Origin: Acidovorax sp. NB1
GTDB taxonomy: Bacteria; Pseudomonadota; Gammaproteobacteria; Burkholderiales; Burkholderiaceae_C
DNA: 64,000 bases
Reading direction: 5' to 3'
Assembly: GCF_005405905.1 (NCBI RefSeq)
Contig: NZ_BJHU01000043.1
Span: 1-64,000, forward strand
Shown: positions 17,293 through 26,495 of the stretch, piece after piece
Numbering within the stretch: position 1 is the first letter of the stretch
Layout of the letters: every line of letters begins with the position of its first letter
The notes under the pieces: generated by a model
Databases searched by the model: none
Told to the model about the DNA's origin: nothing
What the model saw: the letters and a program-made list of their open reading frames with translations, nothing else
Translations under genes and position numbers: made by a program

Positions 17293-17958
17293 ATGTTCGA
17301 CCATTTCACTCCGGCCATGCTGGACCTCTTTGCCTCCTCGCTGTGGGAGACGCTCATCATGGTGGGCATCTCTGGCATCGTGGGTGGCCTCATCGGCGTG
17401 CCACTGGGCGTGTTCTTGCGACTCACGGACCACGGTGGCGTGCTGCAGAACGGCCCCGTCAACAAGCTCGTGGGCTGGCTGGTGAATGCCGTGCGCTCCA
17501 CGCCTTTCATCATCCTGCTGGTGGCCATCATCCCGTTCACGCGCTTCATCACGGGCTCGTCCATCGGCACTGCTGCTGCCGTGGTGCCGTTGACCATTGC
17601 CGCTGCGCCCTTTGTGGCCCGCCTGGTCGAAGCCGCCTTGCGCGAGGTGGACCACGGCCTGGTCGAAGCCGCTCAGGCCATGGGCGCCACCACCAGCCAG
17701 ATCGTGTGGAAGGTGCTGCTGCCCGAGGCGCTGCCCGGCATCGTGGCGGGCCTGACCATCACGTTCGTGAGCCTGACCGGTTATTCGGCCATGGCCGGTG
17801 CGATTGGCGGCGGTGGTCTGGGTGACCTGGGCATCCGGTACGGCTACCAGCGCTTCCTGCCCGAGATCATGCTGGCCGTGGTGCTGGTACTGATCTTCTT
17901 TGTACAGGCCGTGCAGAGTTTGGGCGACTGGGCGGTGCGCAGATTGAGCCACCGGTAA
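17293..17958 (+). CDS. metI: Methionine ABC transporter permease MetI
   Basis: 221 residues, five membrane segments. Permease with the MetN-coupling loop EAAQAMGATTSQIVWKVLLPEA near residue 135. Directly after metN, same operon. A dispersed repeat and a REPIN pair lie immediately downstream. Confidence 0.95.
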   Translation: MFDHFTPAMLDLFASSLWETLIMVGISGIVGGLIGVPLGVFLRLTDHGGVLQNGPVNKLVGWLVNAVRSTPFIILLVAIIPFTRFITGSSIGTAAAVVPLTIAAAPFVARLVEAALREVDHGLVEAAQAMGATTSQIVWKVLLPEALPGIVAGLTITFVSLTGYSAMAGAIGGGGLGDLGIRYGYQRFLPEIMLAVVLVLIFFVQAVQSLGDWAVRRLSHR

Positions 17959-17987
17959 GTGTTGTTCTACCGACTCTTTGTGCTACT

Positions 17988-18042
17988 CATTTAATAGCTA
18001 TAAAGGGATGATGGACGCGCGCAGGCGGCCATTTTTTCTTCA
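17988..18042. repeat. Dispersed TAGCTAT-type repeat, copy 4
   Basis: AATAGCTATAAAGGGATG, then GATGGACGCGCGCAGG and CGGCCATTTTTTCTTC. Same order as the copies at 35361 and 53687. Located 29 bp after metI. Confidence 0.8.
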
Positions 18043-18088
18043 GATTACGGTCTCAATAGCCGCATCCATGACCGCCCCTGTCTTCACT

Positions 18089-18201
18089 CCCTCTCCCCTC
18101 GTGGGAGAGGGCCGGGGAGAGGGCCGGGGAGAGGGGGCGCGCAGGCACGCCGCATCGATTCACCCCCTCTCCCCAACCCTCTCCCGCGAGGGGAGAGGGG
18201 G
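18089..18201. repeat. REPIN-like pair of inverted CCCTCTCCCC repeats
   Basis: Two copies of a hairpin-forming repeat: 18089-18137 and, in opposite orientation, 18163-18201 (stem CCCCCTCTCCCC with the GGGGAGAGGGGG arm). The first copy has an internal tandem duplication of the CCGGGGAGAGGG piece. Two inverted REPs with a short spacer are the form called REPIN. It separates metI from the convergent GNAT gene. Confidence 0.85.
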
Positions 18202-18212
18202 CTGAACCCCCC

Positions 18213-18986
18213 TCAGCCTGGCACCCGATAGTGGTAGCCATACGCTGTCTTGAAACCCATCGATTCATACAGCCGCAGCGCCGGAACGTTCTGCGCGCGC
18301 ACCTGCAAATAGGCACTGGCCGCCCCGGCCTCTGCCGCCCAGTGCAGAAGGGCGGTGACCAGCGCGCGCCCGCGCCCGCCGCCCCGGTGCTCGGGCGCCA
18401 CGGCCAGGTCGTACAGGCCCACGGCGCCGCGTTCCAGCACCGCCAGCCCAAAGCCTACGGGCTGGCCTTGCGCATCGTGCTGCAGGGCAAACGCGGCAGG
18501 GTGGGCGATGTGGTCCAGCATGCTGTTGTGCAGCGCGCGGTGGTGCAGGGGCACGCTGTTGGCAGCGGCAAAACCCTCCAGCCAGGCGGCGGTGGGCGTG
18601 GTGCTGATGTGGGTGCTGCCATCAGGCTTGCCGGCCGACCCCAGGGCCAGCGGCCGGTGCAACACCAGGGAGGGGTCGAAGTGCTGGTAGCCCGCCTCGG
18701 CCAGCTCCTGGTCGGCCTCGGGCGGGGCCAGGGGCGAGATGCGGAACACGGCGGGCAGCCCGTGCCGCGCATACAGCGTGGTGGCCGCCTCGCGCACCCC
18801 GTCAAACGGCGCGCCGGGCAGCAGTGCGTTGACCGAGTTGGCGCGCTTGGTGTAGCCGCCCGACAGCCGGAACACCCAGCCCCGGTGGAACACTGTCTGG
18901 CGCGCGGGCCAGGCGTTGAAGGCGCGCTCTTCGAGGGCGCGGATCAGGGCGGCGGGGACGGTGGGCTCGATGGTGGTGGGCGTCAT
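18213..18986 (-). CDS. GNAT-family N-acetyltransferase
   Basis: 257 residues from the ATG at 18986. The C-terminal half is a GNAT fold: LYDLAVAPEHRGGGRGRALVTAL (acetyl-CoA pyrophosphate loop) and NVPALRLYESMGFKTAYGYHYR. The N-terminal half (residues 1-130) resembles a degenerate second GNAT-like domain, as in other ~250-residue members. Substrate unknown. It precedes no obvious partner; the Bug-protein gene upstream ends 42 bp before its start. Confidence 0.82.
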   Translation of the reverse strand: MTPTTIEPTVPAALIRALEERAFNAWPARQTVFHRGWVFRLSGGYTKRANSVNALLPGAPFDGVREAATTLYARHGLPAVFRISPLAPPEADQELAEAGYQHFDPSLVLHRPLALGSAGKPDGSTHISTTPTAAWLEGFAAANSVPLHHRALHNSMLDHIAHPAAFALQHDAQGQPVGFGLAVLERGAVGLYDLAVAPEHRGGGRGRALVTALLHWAAEAGAASAYLQVRAQNVPALRLYESMGFKTAYGYHYRVPG

Positions 18987-19028
18987 GGCTGGCGTTATAC
19001 CAACCCGCCCCCGCCAGATCACGCTCAA

Positions 19029-20033
19029 TCAATCGGTCGTGATCTTGTTGTCCACCACCAGCTTGCCAAAGCGGGTGGTGTCGCTGGCGATCTGCTCGGC
19101 CATCTGCGCGGGTGTGTTGCCGATGGGCTCGGCGCCGATGTCCTGCATGCGCTTCTTGAAGTCGGGCGACTGGATCACCTTGACCATCTCGGTGTTGAGC
19201 TTGGCCACCACATCGGCAGGCGTGCGTGCCGGGGCCAGCACGCCAAACCAGGTGCCGATATCGAAGCCCGTAAACCCGACCTCCTGCAGCGTGGGCACGT
19301 CGGGTAGCGAGGAAGACCGCTTGGCCGTGGTCACCGCCAGCGCGCGCAGCTTGCCCGCCTTGATGTGGGGTAGCACGGGCGTGATGGTGTCGAACGACAT
19401 TGACACCTGCCCGCCCAGCAGGTCGGTGGTCAGCGGGCCGCTGCCCTTGTAGGGCACATGCAGCAGCGGCTGGCCGATGGCGGTGGAGAACTGCGTGCCG
19501 ATCAGGTGCTGCGCCGTGCCCGCGCCGTTGGAGCCATACGAAAACTTGTCGGGCGCGGCCTTGATCAGGGCCACGAGTTCCTTCACATCCTTGGCGGGTG
19601 TGGTGGCGCTCACGGCCAGCACGTTGGGCACCAGGGCCACGGTGGTGATGGGCGCAAAGCTCTTTTGAAAGTCGTAGCCGAGCTTCTTGTAGACGCTGGT
19701 GGCAATGGTGTGGTGCACCGCGCCCATCAGCAGGGTGTAGCCGTCGGGTGCGGCCTTGGCCACATAGTCGGCGCCAATGGTGGCGCCCGCGCCGCCCCGG
19801 TTTTCCACGATCACGGGCTGGCCCAATGCGGTGCTGAGCTTTTCGCCCAGCGCACGCGCCAGCACGTCGGTGGTGCCGCCTGCGGCAAACGGCACGACGA
19901 TGGTGACGGGTTTGCTGGGCCAGGCCTGCGCGTGGACGGCCGTGCCGGGCAGCAGGCAAGCGGCGGCCACGGCTGCGAGGGCCATCAGGTGTTGGCGGCG
20001 CTGCGGGGTGGCGATGCGGGTAGGGCGGTGCAT
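19029..20033 (-). CDS. Bug/TctC-family periplasmic solute-binding protein
   Basis: 334 residues with a signal peptide (AAACLLPGTAVHAQ). Tripartite-tricarboxylate receptor family, very expanded in Comamonadaceae: WPSKPVTIVVPFAAGGTTDVLAR, VIVENRGGAGATIGADYVAKAAPDGYTLL, NGAGTAQHLIGT and VPYKGSGP. These bind carboxylates. No TctA/TctB membrane genes are adjacent. The start has GGAGACAAACC just upstream. It follows the tartrate/malate dehydrogenase gene, so a hydroxy-dicarboxylate ligand is likely but inferred. Confidence 0.9.
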   Translation of the reverse strand: MHRPTRIATPQRRQHLMALAAVAAACLLPGTAVHAQAWPSKPVTIVVPFAAGGTTDVLARALGEKLSTALGQPVIVENRGGAGATIGADYVAKAAPDGYTLLMGAVHHTIATSVYKKLGYDFQKSFAPITTVALVPNVLAVSATTPAKDVKELVALIKAAPDKFSYGSNGAGTAQHLIGTQFSTAIGQPLLHVPYKGSGPLTTDLLGGQVSMSFDTITPVLPHIKAGKLRALAVTTAKRSSSLPDVPTLQEVGFTGFDIGTWFGVLAPARTPADVVAKLNTEMVKVIQSPDFKKRMQDIGAEPIGNTPAQMAEQIASDTTRFGKLVVDNKITTD

Positions 20034-20128
20034 GGTTTGTCTCCGAAAGGATGGGGGTGCGGCGGCCTTGTTTTTTTGCCCGCCGGGTGGCGCCCCGGCC
20101 CGTCTGTGCGGGCCTGGGGCATGTGCGG

Positions 20129-21220
20129 TCAGGCCGCTTTGCGTGCAGCCGGTGCGCTGCCGATCAGCGCGCACACTGCATCGGTCACCTGCGCCGTGGT
20201 GGCCGTGCCGCCCAGGTCGCGGGTGTGCAGGGCGAGGTTGGCGGTGACCTGCTCGATGGCCTGCATCACGGCGCGGGCGGCATCTACTTCGCCCAGGTGC
20301 TCCAGCAGCATCACCACCGACCAGAAAGTGCCGATGGGGTTGGCCAGGCCCTTGCCCATGATGTCGAACGCCGAGCCGTGGATGGGCTCGAACATGCTGG
20401 GGTAGCGGCGCTCGGGGTCGATGTTGCCGGTGGGCGCAATGCCCAGGCTGCCCGCCAGCGCGGCGGCCAGGTCGCTGAGGATGTCGGCATGCAGGTTGGT
20501 GGCGACGATGGTGTCGAGCGTGGCGGGGCGGTTGACCATGCGGGCCGTGGCGGCGTCCACCAGTTCCTTGTCCCATTTCACGTCCGGGAACTCGGTGGCC
20601 ACCTGCGCGGCAATCTCGTCCCACATCACCATGGCATGGCGCTGGGCGTTGCTCTTGGTGATGACGGTGAGCAGCTTGCGGGGCCGCGACTGCGCCAGGC
20701 GGAAGGCAAAGCGCAGGATGCGCTCCACCCCCACGCGGGTCATGATGGACACATCGGTGGCCGCCTCGATGGGGTGGCCCTGGTGCACGCGGCCGCCCAC
20801 GCCCGAGTATTCGCCCTCGGAGTTTTCGCGCACGATGACCCAGTCCAGGTCCTTGGGCGTGCAGCGCTTCAGCGGTGCATCAATGCCCGGCAGGATGCGC
20901 GTGGGCCGCACGTTGGCGTACTGGTCAAAGCCCTGGCAGATCTTCAGGCGCAGGCCCCACAGCGTGATGTGGTCGGGGATGTCCGGGTCGCCCGCCGAGC
21001 CGAACAGGATGGCGTCCTTGCCGCGCAGGGCATCCAGCCCGTCGGTCGGCATCATCACGCCGTGGGCGCGGTACCAGTCGCCGCCCCAGCCAAAGTTTTC
21101 GAACTGGAACTGCAGGCCGGGGTGGCGCGCAGCCAGCGCTTCGAGCACGCGCTGGCCCGCAGGAATCACTTCCTTGCCGATGCCGTCTCCGGGGATGGTG
21201 GCGATTTGATAGGTTGTCAT
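20129..21220 (-). CDS. ttuC: Tartrate/D-malate dehydrogenase (isocitrate/IPMDH fold)
   Basis: 363 residues. Beta-decarboxylating NAD-dependent dehydrogenase: IPGDGIGKEV at the N-terminus, WGLRLKICQGFDQYANVRP, VIVRENSEGEYSGVGG (typical of tartrate/malate rather than leucine enzymes), catalytic Lys in TKSNAQRHAMVMWDE, and metal Asp in NLHADILSDLAAALAGSLG. Divergent from a LysR gene with a clear palindrome between. It and the Bug protein form a leftward pair for uptake and oxidation of a hydroxy-dicarboxylate. Confidence 0.88.
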   Translation of the reverse strand: MTTYQIATIPGDGIGKEVIPAGQRVLEALAARHPGLQFQFENFGWGGDWYRAHGVMMPTDGLDALRGKDAILFGSAGDPDIPDHITLWGLRLKICQGFDQYANVRPTRILPGIDAPLKRCTPKDLDWVIVRENSEGEYSGVGGRVHQGHPIEAATDVSIMTRVGVERILRFAFRLAQSRPRKLLTVITKSNAQRHAMVMWDEIAAQVATEFPDVKWDKELVDAATARMVNRPATLDTIVATNLHADILSDLAAALAGSLGIAPTGNIDPERRYPSMFEPIHGSAFDIMGKGLANPIGTFWSVVMLLEHLGEVDAARAVMQAIEQVTANLALHTRDLGGTATTAQVTDAVCALIGSAPAARKAA

Positions 21221-21371
21221 GCAGATGCCTGGGTAAAAGAGAAGTCAGAAAAATCTGGAAATGCCCGCGCAGCAAGCCCGGGCGTGGAAAAGAGACACAA
21301 GAGAAACCAAACGGTGAGAAGGACTGTAGGCCTGGACGCCTTTGCAGAACGCCGCTAGAGTGAATCCATCG

Positions 21372-21386
21372 TTAACCTGCAGTTAA
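21372..21386. promoter_or_regulatory. LysR-type binding site (TTAAC-N5-GTTAA)
   Basis: Perfect inverted repeat TTAAC-CTGCA-GTTAA lying 23 bp before the LysR start and 150 bp before the divergent ttuC start. It fits a LysR recognition site (T-N11-A). Confidence 0.65.
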
Positions 21387-21408
21387 AAGACTGCGCGAGA
21401 TCTATTCG

Positions 21409-22383
21409 ATGAGTTCCACCATTCAGCCCACAGAACTGGGCTTTTTCTCCGCGCTGGCCGCCAGCCCCAGCCTCAGCGCCGCCGGGCGTGAAATGGGGGT
21501 CTCCACAGCGGCGGTCAGCAAGCACCTTGCGCAGATGGAAAAGCGCCTGGGCGTGGTGCTGGTCAACCGCACCACGCGCCGCATGAGCCTCACGCCCGAG
21601 GGCGAGCTGTTGCTGGAGCACGCGCGCCGCATCCTGCGCGAGATCGATGCGCTCGATGAACTCATCGTGCAGTCCAAGGCCAGCCCCAAGGGCCTGCTGC
21701 GCGTGAACGCCACGCTGGGCTTTGGCCGCATGCACATCGCCCCGGTGATCTCGGACTTTGTGCGCAAGTACCCTGAGGTGGATGTGCAGCTGCAGCTGTC
21801 GGTGCACCCACCGCCGATCACCGACGATGCCTACGATGTGTGCGTGCGTTTTGGCGAGCCGCCCGACGGCCGCGTGGTTGCCCGCCGCATTGCCCCCAAC
21901 CGGCGCGTGCTGTGCGCCGCACCGGCTTACCTCGACCGCCACGGCAGGCCCCGCCTGCCGCGCGACCTGATGGAGCACCAGTGCATCGGCATCCGCCAGG
22001 GCGACGAGGCCTATGGCCTGTGGCGCCTGACCACCGGGCGCGGCAGCAAGGCGCACACCGAGTCGATCAAGATCACCGGCAACCTCACCACCAACGACGG
22101 CGAGATCGCCGTGCTGTGGGCGCTGCAGGGCCACGGCATCGTGATGCGCGCCGAGTGGGACGTGAACCGCCACCTGGCCCAGGGCCTGCTGGAGCCCGTG
22201 CTGCCGCACTACCAGACCCCGGCGGCCGACATCTATGCGGTCTACCCCCAGCGCCACCAGTTCTCCACCCGCGTGCAGGCGTTTGTGGGGTTTCTGGCCG
22301 AGGCGCTGGCAGCATCGGGGGCACCGGCTGGCGTGCCCGCCAAGCCAGGTAAGCCAAATAAAAGCGCAATGCAGCTTTCTTGA
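21409..22383 (+). CDS. LysR-family regulator (DmlR-like)
   Basis: 324 residues. Winged helix at residues ~10-65 (SLSAAGREMGVSTAAVSKHLAQMEKRLGVVLVNRTTRRMSLT) and effector domain ending AADIYAVYPQRHQFSTRVQAFVGFL. Resembles DmlR, the activator of the D-malate gene dmlA, which agrees with the divergent dehydrogenase. Likely activates the ttuC-Bug pair in response to the substrate. Confidence 0.9.
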   Translation: MSSTIQPTELGFFSALAASPSLSAAGREMGVSTAAVSKHLAQMEKRLGVVLVNRTTRRMSLTPEGELLLEHARRILREIDALDELIVQSKASPKGLLRVNATLGFGRMHIAPVISDFVRKYPEVDVQLQLSVHPPPITDDAYDVCVRFGEPPDGRVVARRIAPNRRVLCAAPAYLDRHGRPRLPRDLMEHQCIGIRQGDEAYGLWRLTTGRGSKAHTESIKITGNLTTNDGEIAVLWALQGHGIVMRAEWDVNRHLAQGLLEPVLPHYQTPAADIYAVYPQRHQFSTRVQAFVGFLAEALAASGAPAGVPAKPGKPNKSAMQLS

Positions 22384-22477
22384 TCTGCGGGGGGGCGCCG
22401 ATCCGGTGGGGTGGTTAGGGTGTCGCTATCCAACTTGCTGAGCCTGCCGTCTTCAACCGCCTTTCCCTGGCCTGCTA

Positions 22478-23062
22478 TTGACTGTGAAACCACTCCCGCT
22501 ACTTTCTGCCTTGCTGGTGGGCGCCTTCGTTACCCTGCCTGTGCGTGCTGCTGATTCCACCGCAACGCAAGACTGGTCGCTGTCTACCGACGGCGCCTAT
22601 GTGCTGGACCACCGCGCGGGCCTGGCCTGGCCGCGCTGCGTGGAAGGCATGCAATGGACCGGCAAAACCTGCACCGGCAAACCCCAGCTGCTGGACCGCG
22701 CCGAAGCCACGGCCCTGGCCACCGAGCGCTGGAAGGCCGAAGGCGTGGGCTGGCGCATTCCACGCGCGGCCGAGCTGCAGCGGCTGGTGGACAAATCTCT
22801 CTCGCCGCCGGGCCTCAACCCCATCCTGTTCCCCGCCGCCCCAGGCCAGTGGCACTGGTCGGCCACCAGCAACGTGAGCGCGCCCAGCGTCAACCAATAC
22901 ACCTACGGCAACATCGCCCAAGGCCGCGCGGGTGACAGCGCCCGGCAGGCCGCCATGATCAACGGCTGGGCCGTGAACCTGTCTACCGGCGAGGCGCGGG
23001 GCGATGCGGCGCGGGCTAGCAGGCTGCCGGTGCGGCTGGTGCGGCCGATGCCTGTGCAGTGA
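22478..23062 (+). CDS. DUF1566-type secreted protein
   Basis: 194 residues, starting at TTG 22478 or GTG 22484 (no strong ribosome site for either). Signal peptide PLPLLSALLVGAFVTLPVRAA. The rest matches the DUF1566 (Lcl-like) pattern: VLDHRAGLAWPRCVEGM, RWKAEGVGWRIPRAAELQRLVD, and HWSATSN, ending RLPVRLVRP. The family is extracytoplasmic with no assigned activity. Two Cys residues could form a disulfide. Monocistronic, unrelated to neighbours. Confidence 0.8.
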   Translation: MTVKPLPLLSALLVGAFVTLPVRAADSTATQDWSLSTDGAYVLDHRAGLAWPRCVEGMQWTGKTCTGKPQLLDRAEATALATERWKAEGVGWRIPRAAELQRLVDKSLSPPGLNPILFPAAPGQWHWSATSNVSAPSVNQYTYGNIAQGRAGDSARQAAMINGWAVNLSTGEARGDAARASRLPVRLVRPMPVQ

Positions 23063-23125
23063 TCCACACCCTGCGCCCGCAGGTCACGCGCAGGCACCGG
23101 GGGCGAGTGGTGCACGCTGCGGGCC

Positions 23126-23836
23126 TCATTGCCGTGGGTGGGCGTCGGGGCCTCTGGCATCGAAATCGCGGCTAGAGGCAATGACGGCTGCCGCGATGGC
23201 GGTGTCGGTCAGGGTGGGCAGATCCGCCCGCAGAAACACCGCATGCACCTTGAGGGCCAGCAGGGCCAGTTCGTCTGGCCTGCGGGGCACGCGGCCGCCG
23301 GGGAAGGCCGATGCCTTCTCCTGCATGAACCGGGCTGCCGCCTGCACGGCCTGGTGGGCGGCCTGCGCTTGGTGGCTGCCATACGAGAAGCGCCAGGCGC
23401 GCACCCTGGCGTTGATGCGCGAAAAGCTGTCTGTGCCTGCGGCCATGCCCGCAGCGGCGAACACGCGGCAGTCGTAGGCGCGGCAGGCCTGGGGCCTTGC
23501 TGGGTAGATGCTGCAGTGGTTGTGCTCCAGCATGGGGCAGGCGCCCTGGGCGGTGCGGCCTAGCACCTGGTAGCCGGGTGGCATGCCCGGGGCCGGGCTC
23601 AGTAGTGGTGCAGGGATGGCCATGGCGGCGGCGGAGTCTGACGGTGTCAGGGGGATGAAGTACCCCGAGGTGCAGCACCCCCGGCAGTCGCCGCAGGGCA
23701 CCGGGGCCGTGGTGCCGCTGTGCAGCCCTTGCAGGGTGTGGGCCAGCCAGTCGGCAAAGTCGCCCGCATCGACCGGGGCCTCCTGGACCATGCGGTGGGT
23801 GGGGATTGCAGGGGGTGATGTTTGTTGGCGATGCAT
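23126..23836 (-). CDS. YkgJ-family cysteine-cluster protein
   Basis: 236 residues from ATG 23836; a second ATG at 23791 is possible. Cys pattern CGDCRGCC near residue 48, GACPMLEHNHCSIYPARPQACRAYDC in the middle; this UPF0153/YkgJ arrangement is predicted to bind zinc or an iron-sulfur cluster. Function unknown. It starts 11 bp after the stop of the beta-lactamase-fold gene and is likely co-transcribed with it. Confidence 0.82.
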   Translation of the reverse strand: MHRQQTSPPAIPTHRMVQEAPVDAGDFADWLAHTLQGLHSGTTAPVPCGDCRGCCTSGYFIPLTPSDSAAAMAIPAPLLSPAPGMPPGYQVLGRTAQGACPMLEHNHCSIYPARPQACRAYDCRVFAAAGMAAGTDSFSRINARVRAWRFSYGSHQAQAAHQAVQAAARFMQEKASAFPGGRVPRRPDELALLALKVHAVFLRADLPTLTDTAIAAAVIASSRDFDARGPDAHPRQ

Positions 23837-23847
23837 GGTGGCGCAGG

Positions 23848-25041
23848 TCAGCGGTTCAGCAGGTCCAGCAGCCCCCGGTTCAGCGCATCCATCACCCAGC
23901 TGGTGCTGTCGGGCTCCACGCTCAAGGTGTTGGTCAGCGCAAAGTAGGCGCTGCGCCCGTCCTGTGCCAGCACCGTCAGGCCCATGAACCCCTGGTCGGC
24001 CCCGCTGTGCACCAGGGCCCCCTTGCCGTGCAGCCAGGAGCCCTCCCAGCCCAGCGCGTAGTCGCCGCGGCCCAGCGTGCGCAGGCGCTGCACATAGGCC
24101 GCAGGCAGGCTGTGGCTGCGCCCCTGAAAGGCGCGCTGGTGTTCGGCCAGCCACTGGCCATAGCCTGCGGGGCCCATCCACACGTCCCCCGACGGCTTGG
24201 CTGCATCCACCCAGGGTTGCACCTCGGGTGCAAAAGCGGTGGCGGGCAGCAACCGGCCCGGGGCGGGGCCCTCATGGCCTTGCGCCGCGTTGGCAGGGGG
24301 CTGCCACTGCGGCTGCAGGCCGCGTGGCTCGGCCCATTGCCGCATCAGGGTTTCGAAGTCCTGCCCCGTGGCGGCCTCCAGCATGGCCCCGGCCGCGGTG
24401 TAGCCCGCGTTGGAGTACGCAAACTCCCCGGCACCGACCACGGGCGTCAGCGACAGCAGCCAGCCCGACAGCACACGGCGCCGCGCCGCATCGGTGGCAG
24501 GGTGGGGGAGGGGCAGTGTGGCCACAAAGTCGGCAATCCGCGCAACCTCGGCCGGGTCGTTGAAGGTGGGCAGGCCGCTGCGGTGGTCCAGCAACTGCGC
24601 CAGGGTGGCGTTGGCGTAGGCTGGGTGCTGCTTGGCGGCGGCTTCGGGCAGCAGGTCGGTGGGGCGGCTGTCCCAGCGCAGCTTGCCTTGTTCCACCCAG
24701 TGGGCCACCAGGGCGGCGGTCATGGCTTTGGACAGGGATGCGAGCTGGAAGGATTCGCTGCCCGTCATGGCATCGCCCTTCAAGCGGGCTTGCCCGGCCG
24801 CACCCAGGTAGAGTTTGTCGGCGCTGTCGCGCTGGCTGCCAAACACGGCGCCGACCAGGCCCGCGTTTACGGCGGCCTGTGCGCGCTCGCGCAGGGCCTG
24901 GTTTTCCAGCAACAGCCGGGGGTCGCGCAGTTCGTCGCCTTCTGCGCCGCCACAGGCGCCCAGCAGGGTCAGGGATGTGAGGGCCAGCGCTGAGGCAAGG
25001 GCGTGTCGGCGGGTGAGGTGCGGGGCTGTGCAGGGGGTCAT
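23848..25041 (-). CDS. Beta-lactamase-fold serine hydrolase, lipoprotein
   Basis: 397 residues from ATG 25041. Lipobox LTLLGAC places it as a lipoprotein in the envelope. Penicillin-binding fold: SLSK (nucleophile Ser, Lys) in QLASLSKAMTAAL, YSN in EFAYSNAGY, HSG in ALVHSGADQG. Members of this class C/EstB-like family are esterases, D-aminopeptidases or carboxypeptidases; the substrate is not clear. Lies 98 bp downstream of the sensor kinase gene in the same direction. Confidence 0.87.
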   Translation of the reverse strand: MTPCTAPHLTRRHALASALALTSLTLLGACGGAEGDELRDPRLLLENQALRERAQAAVNAGLVGAVFGSQRDSADKLYLGAAGQARLKGDAMTGSESFQLASLSKAMTAALVAHWVEQGKLRWDSRPTDLLPEAAAKQHPAYANATLAQLLDHRSGLPTFNDPAEVARIADFVATLPLPHPATDAARRRVLSGWLLSLTPVVGAGEFAYSNAGYTAAGAMLEAATGQDFETLMRQWAEPRGLQPQWQPPANAAQGHEGPAPGRLLPATAFAPEVQPWVDAAKPSGDVWMGPAGYGQWLAEHQRAFQGRSHSLPAAYVQRLRTLGRGDYALGWEGSWLHGKGALVHSGADQGFMGLTVLAQDGRSAYFALTNTLSVEPDSTSWVMDALNRGLLDLLNR

Positions 25042-25139
25042 GCCGGGGCTTTTCAGAATCAGAAGAAGCCGCCGATTCTGAAAACGGTGCCCTAAAGATT
25101 CCCTAAAGAAACGCGCAGGGGCTGCCCCTTGCGCACCCC

Positions 25140-26495
25140 TCAGCTGCCCGGCTGCATGCCACCCAGGTCCAGCACAAAACCCACGCCCCGCCCGTCCAGT
25201 CCCTCGTCCAGCCAAAGGCGCGCATGCAGGCGCTCGGCCGCCTGGGCCACGATGGCCAGGCCCAGGCCCGTGCCGGGTTCGTCGTGGCCCGTGCCGCGCC
25301 AGAAGCGCTCGAACACCTGCGCGCGCAGCGCCGGGGCAATGCCCGGCCCGTTGTCGCGCACCGCCAGCCGGATGCCGCCCTGGTGCTGCTCTATCGACAG
25401 CTCCACCCGCGTGGCGCCGTAGCGCAGTGCGTTGTCCACCAGGTTCTGCAGGATGGACTGCAGCGGCAGCGGCTCGCCATGCCAGGCCAGCGACTCCGGG
25501 CCTTCCAGGGCGAGGGTGACTTTGCGGCGCTTTGCATCGGCATGGGCGTCCAGCAGCACGCCTGCCGCCAGCTCGCACACATCAATGTCCTGCGCATCGC
25601 CGCTGCGGGTGGGGTCGAGCGCCGACAGGTCCAGCAGCTGCTGGCCCAGGTGGGCCGCGCGTTGCAGGCCTTGCTGCAGCGCCTGGGCGGCTGCGGCGCG
25701 GCTGGCTTCGTCGGGGCTGCCAAGCAGCACATGCGCCTGTGCCGACAACGCCGCCAACGGCGTGCGCAGCCCGTGGGCGGCGTCGTGCACAAAAGCGCGC
25801 TCCAGCGCCAGGTGTTCGCGCAGGCGGGCCAGCAATGCATCAAAGGCCCGTCCCAGCGGTTGCAGCTCGGCATAGCGCAGGTCCGCATCCAGCGGCTGCA
25901 GGTCGCGCCGTGTGTCCAGCGCCTCGATGCGCTGCGAGAACTGGCGCAGGGGCCGCAAGCCGCTGCGCACGGCCAGCCACAGCGTGAGCAACAGCACGGG
26001 CAGGGCGATCAGCAGCGACATCCCCACCTCGCCCAGCAGCCACTCCAGCAGCTCCAGGTCGGTGAGCAGGGGTTCCAGCATCAGCAGGTTCCAGCGCTGC
26101 CCTTGCGCGCTGTAGGCCACATGGGGATGGCCATCGATATCCAGGCGGCTCAGCCCGGTGGGGGCTGTCTGGTTGCGCAGGTCGCGCCCGCTTTCGTACA
26201 CGGTGCCGCCGCCATGGCGTTCCAGCCGGACGGAGACGCTGGCACTGCCAGGCACCACCTCCTGCCGGACGCGGTTCAGCTCGGCGATGAAGGCCTGCAG
26301 CACGGCGGTGGCGGCTTCGGCATCGTCCAGCGCATCCAGCGACTTGATCAGCACCGAAGCCAGAGGCGCAGCAGTGGACTGTTTGTCCAGCTCCGTCCGG
26401 GCGTTCCAGTAGTTCATCGCGATGACCAGCACGCTGATCAGCGCAAACGCCAGCAGCAACGCTGCCACCAGCCGCAGGCCCAGGGTTTTCTTCAC
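25140..26495 (-). CDS. Sensor histidine kinase (QseC-like)
   Basis: 451 residues: TM1 residues ~10-27, periplasmic region to ~150, TM2 ~158-178, HAMP-like linker, H-box FVHDAAHGLRTPL with phospho-accepting His241, N-box LVDNALRYG, G-boxes RDNGPGI and GTGLGLAIV. Overlaps the regulator stop by four bases. Signal unknown. Confidence 0.92.
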   Translation of the reverse strand: MKKTLGLRLVAALLLAFALISVLVIAMNYWNARTELDKQSTAAPLASVLIKSLDALDDAEAATAVLQAFIAELNRVRQEVVPGSASVSVRLERHGGGTVYESGRDLRNQTAPTGLSRLDIDGHPHVAYSAQGQRWNLLMLEPLLTDLELLEWLLGEVGMSLLIALPVLLLTLWLAVRSGLRPLRQFSQRIEALDTRRDLQPLDADLRYAELQPLGRAFDALLARLREHLALERAFVHDAAHGLRTPLAALSAQAHVLLGSPDEASRAAAAQALQQGLQRAAHLGQQLLDLSALDPTRSGDAQDIDVCELAAGVLLDAHADAKRRKVTLALEGPESLAWHGEPLPLQSILQNLVDNALRYGATRVELSIEQHQGGIRLAVRDNGPGIAPALRAQVFERFWRGTGHDEPGTGLGLAIVAQAAERLHARLWLDEGLDGRGVGFVLDLGGMQPGS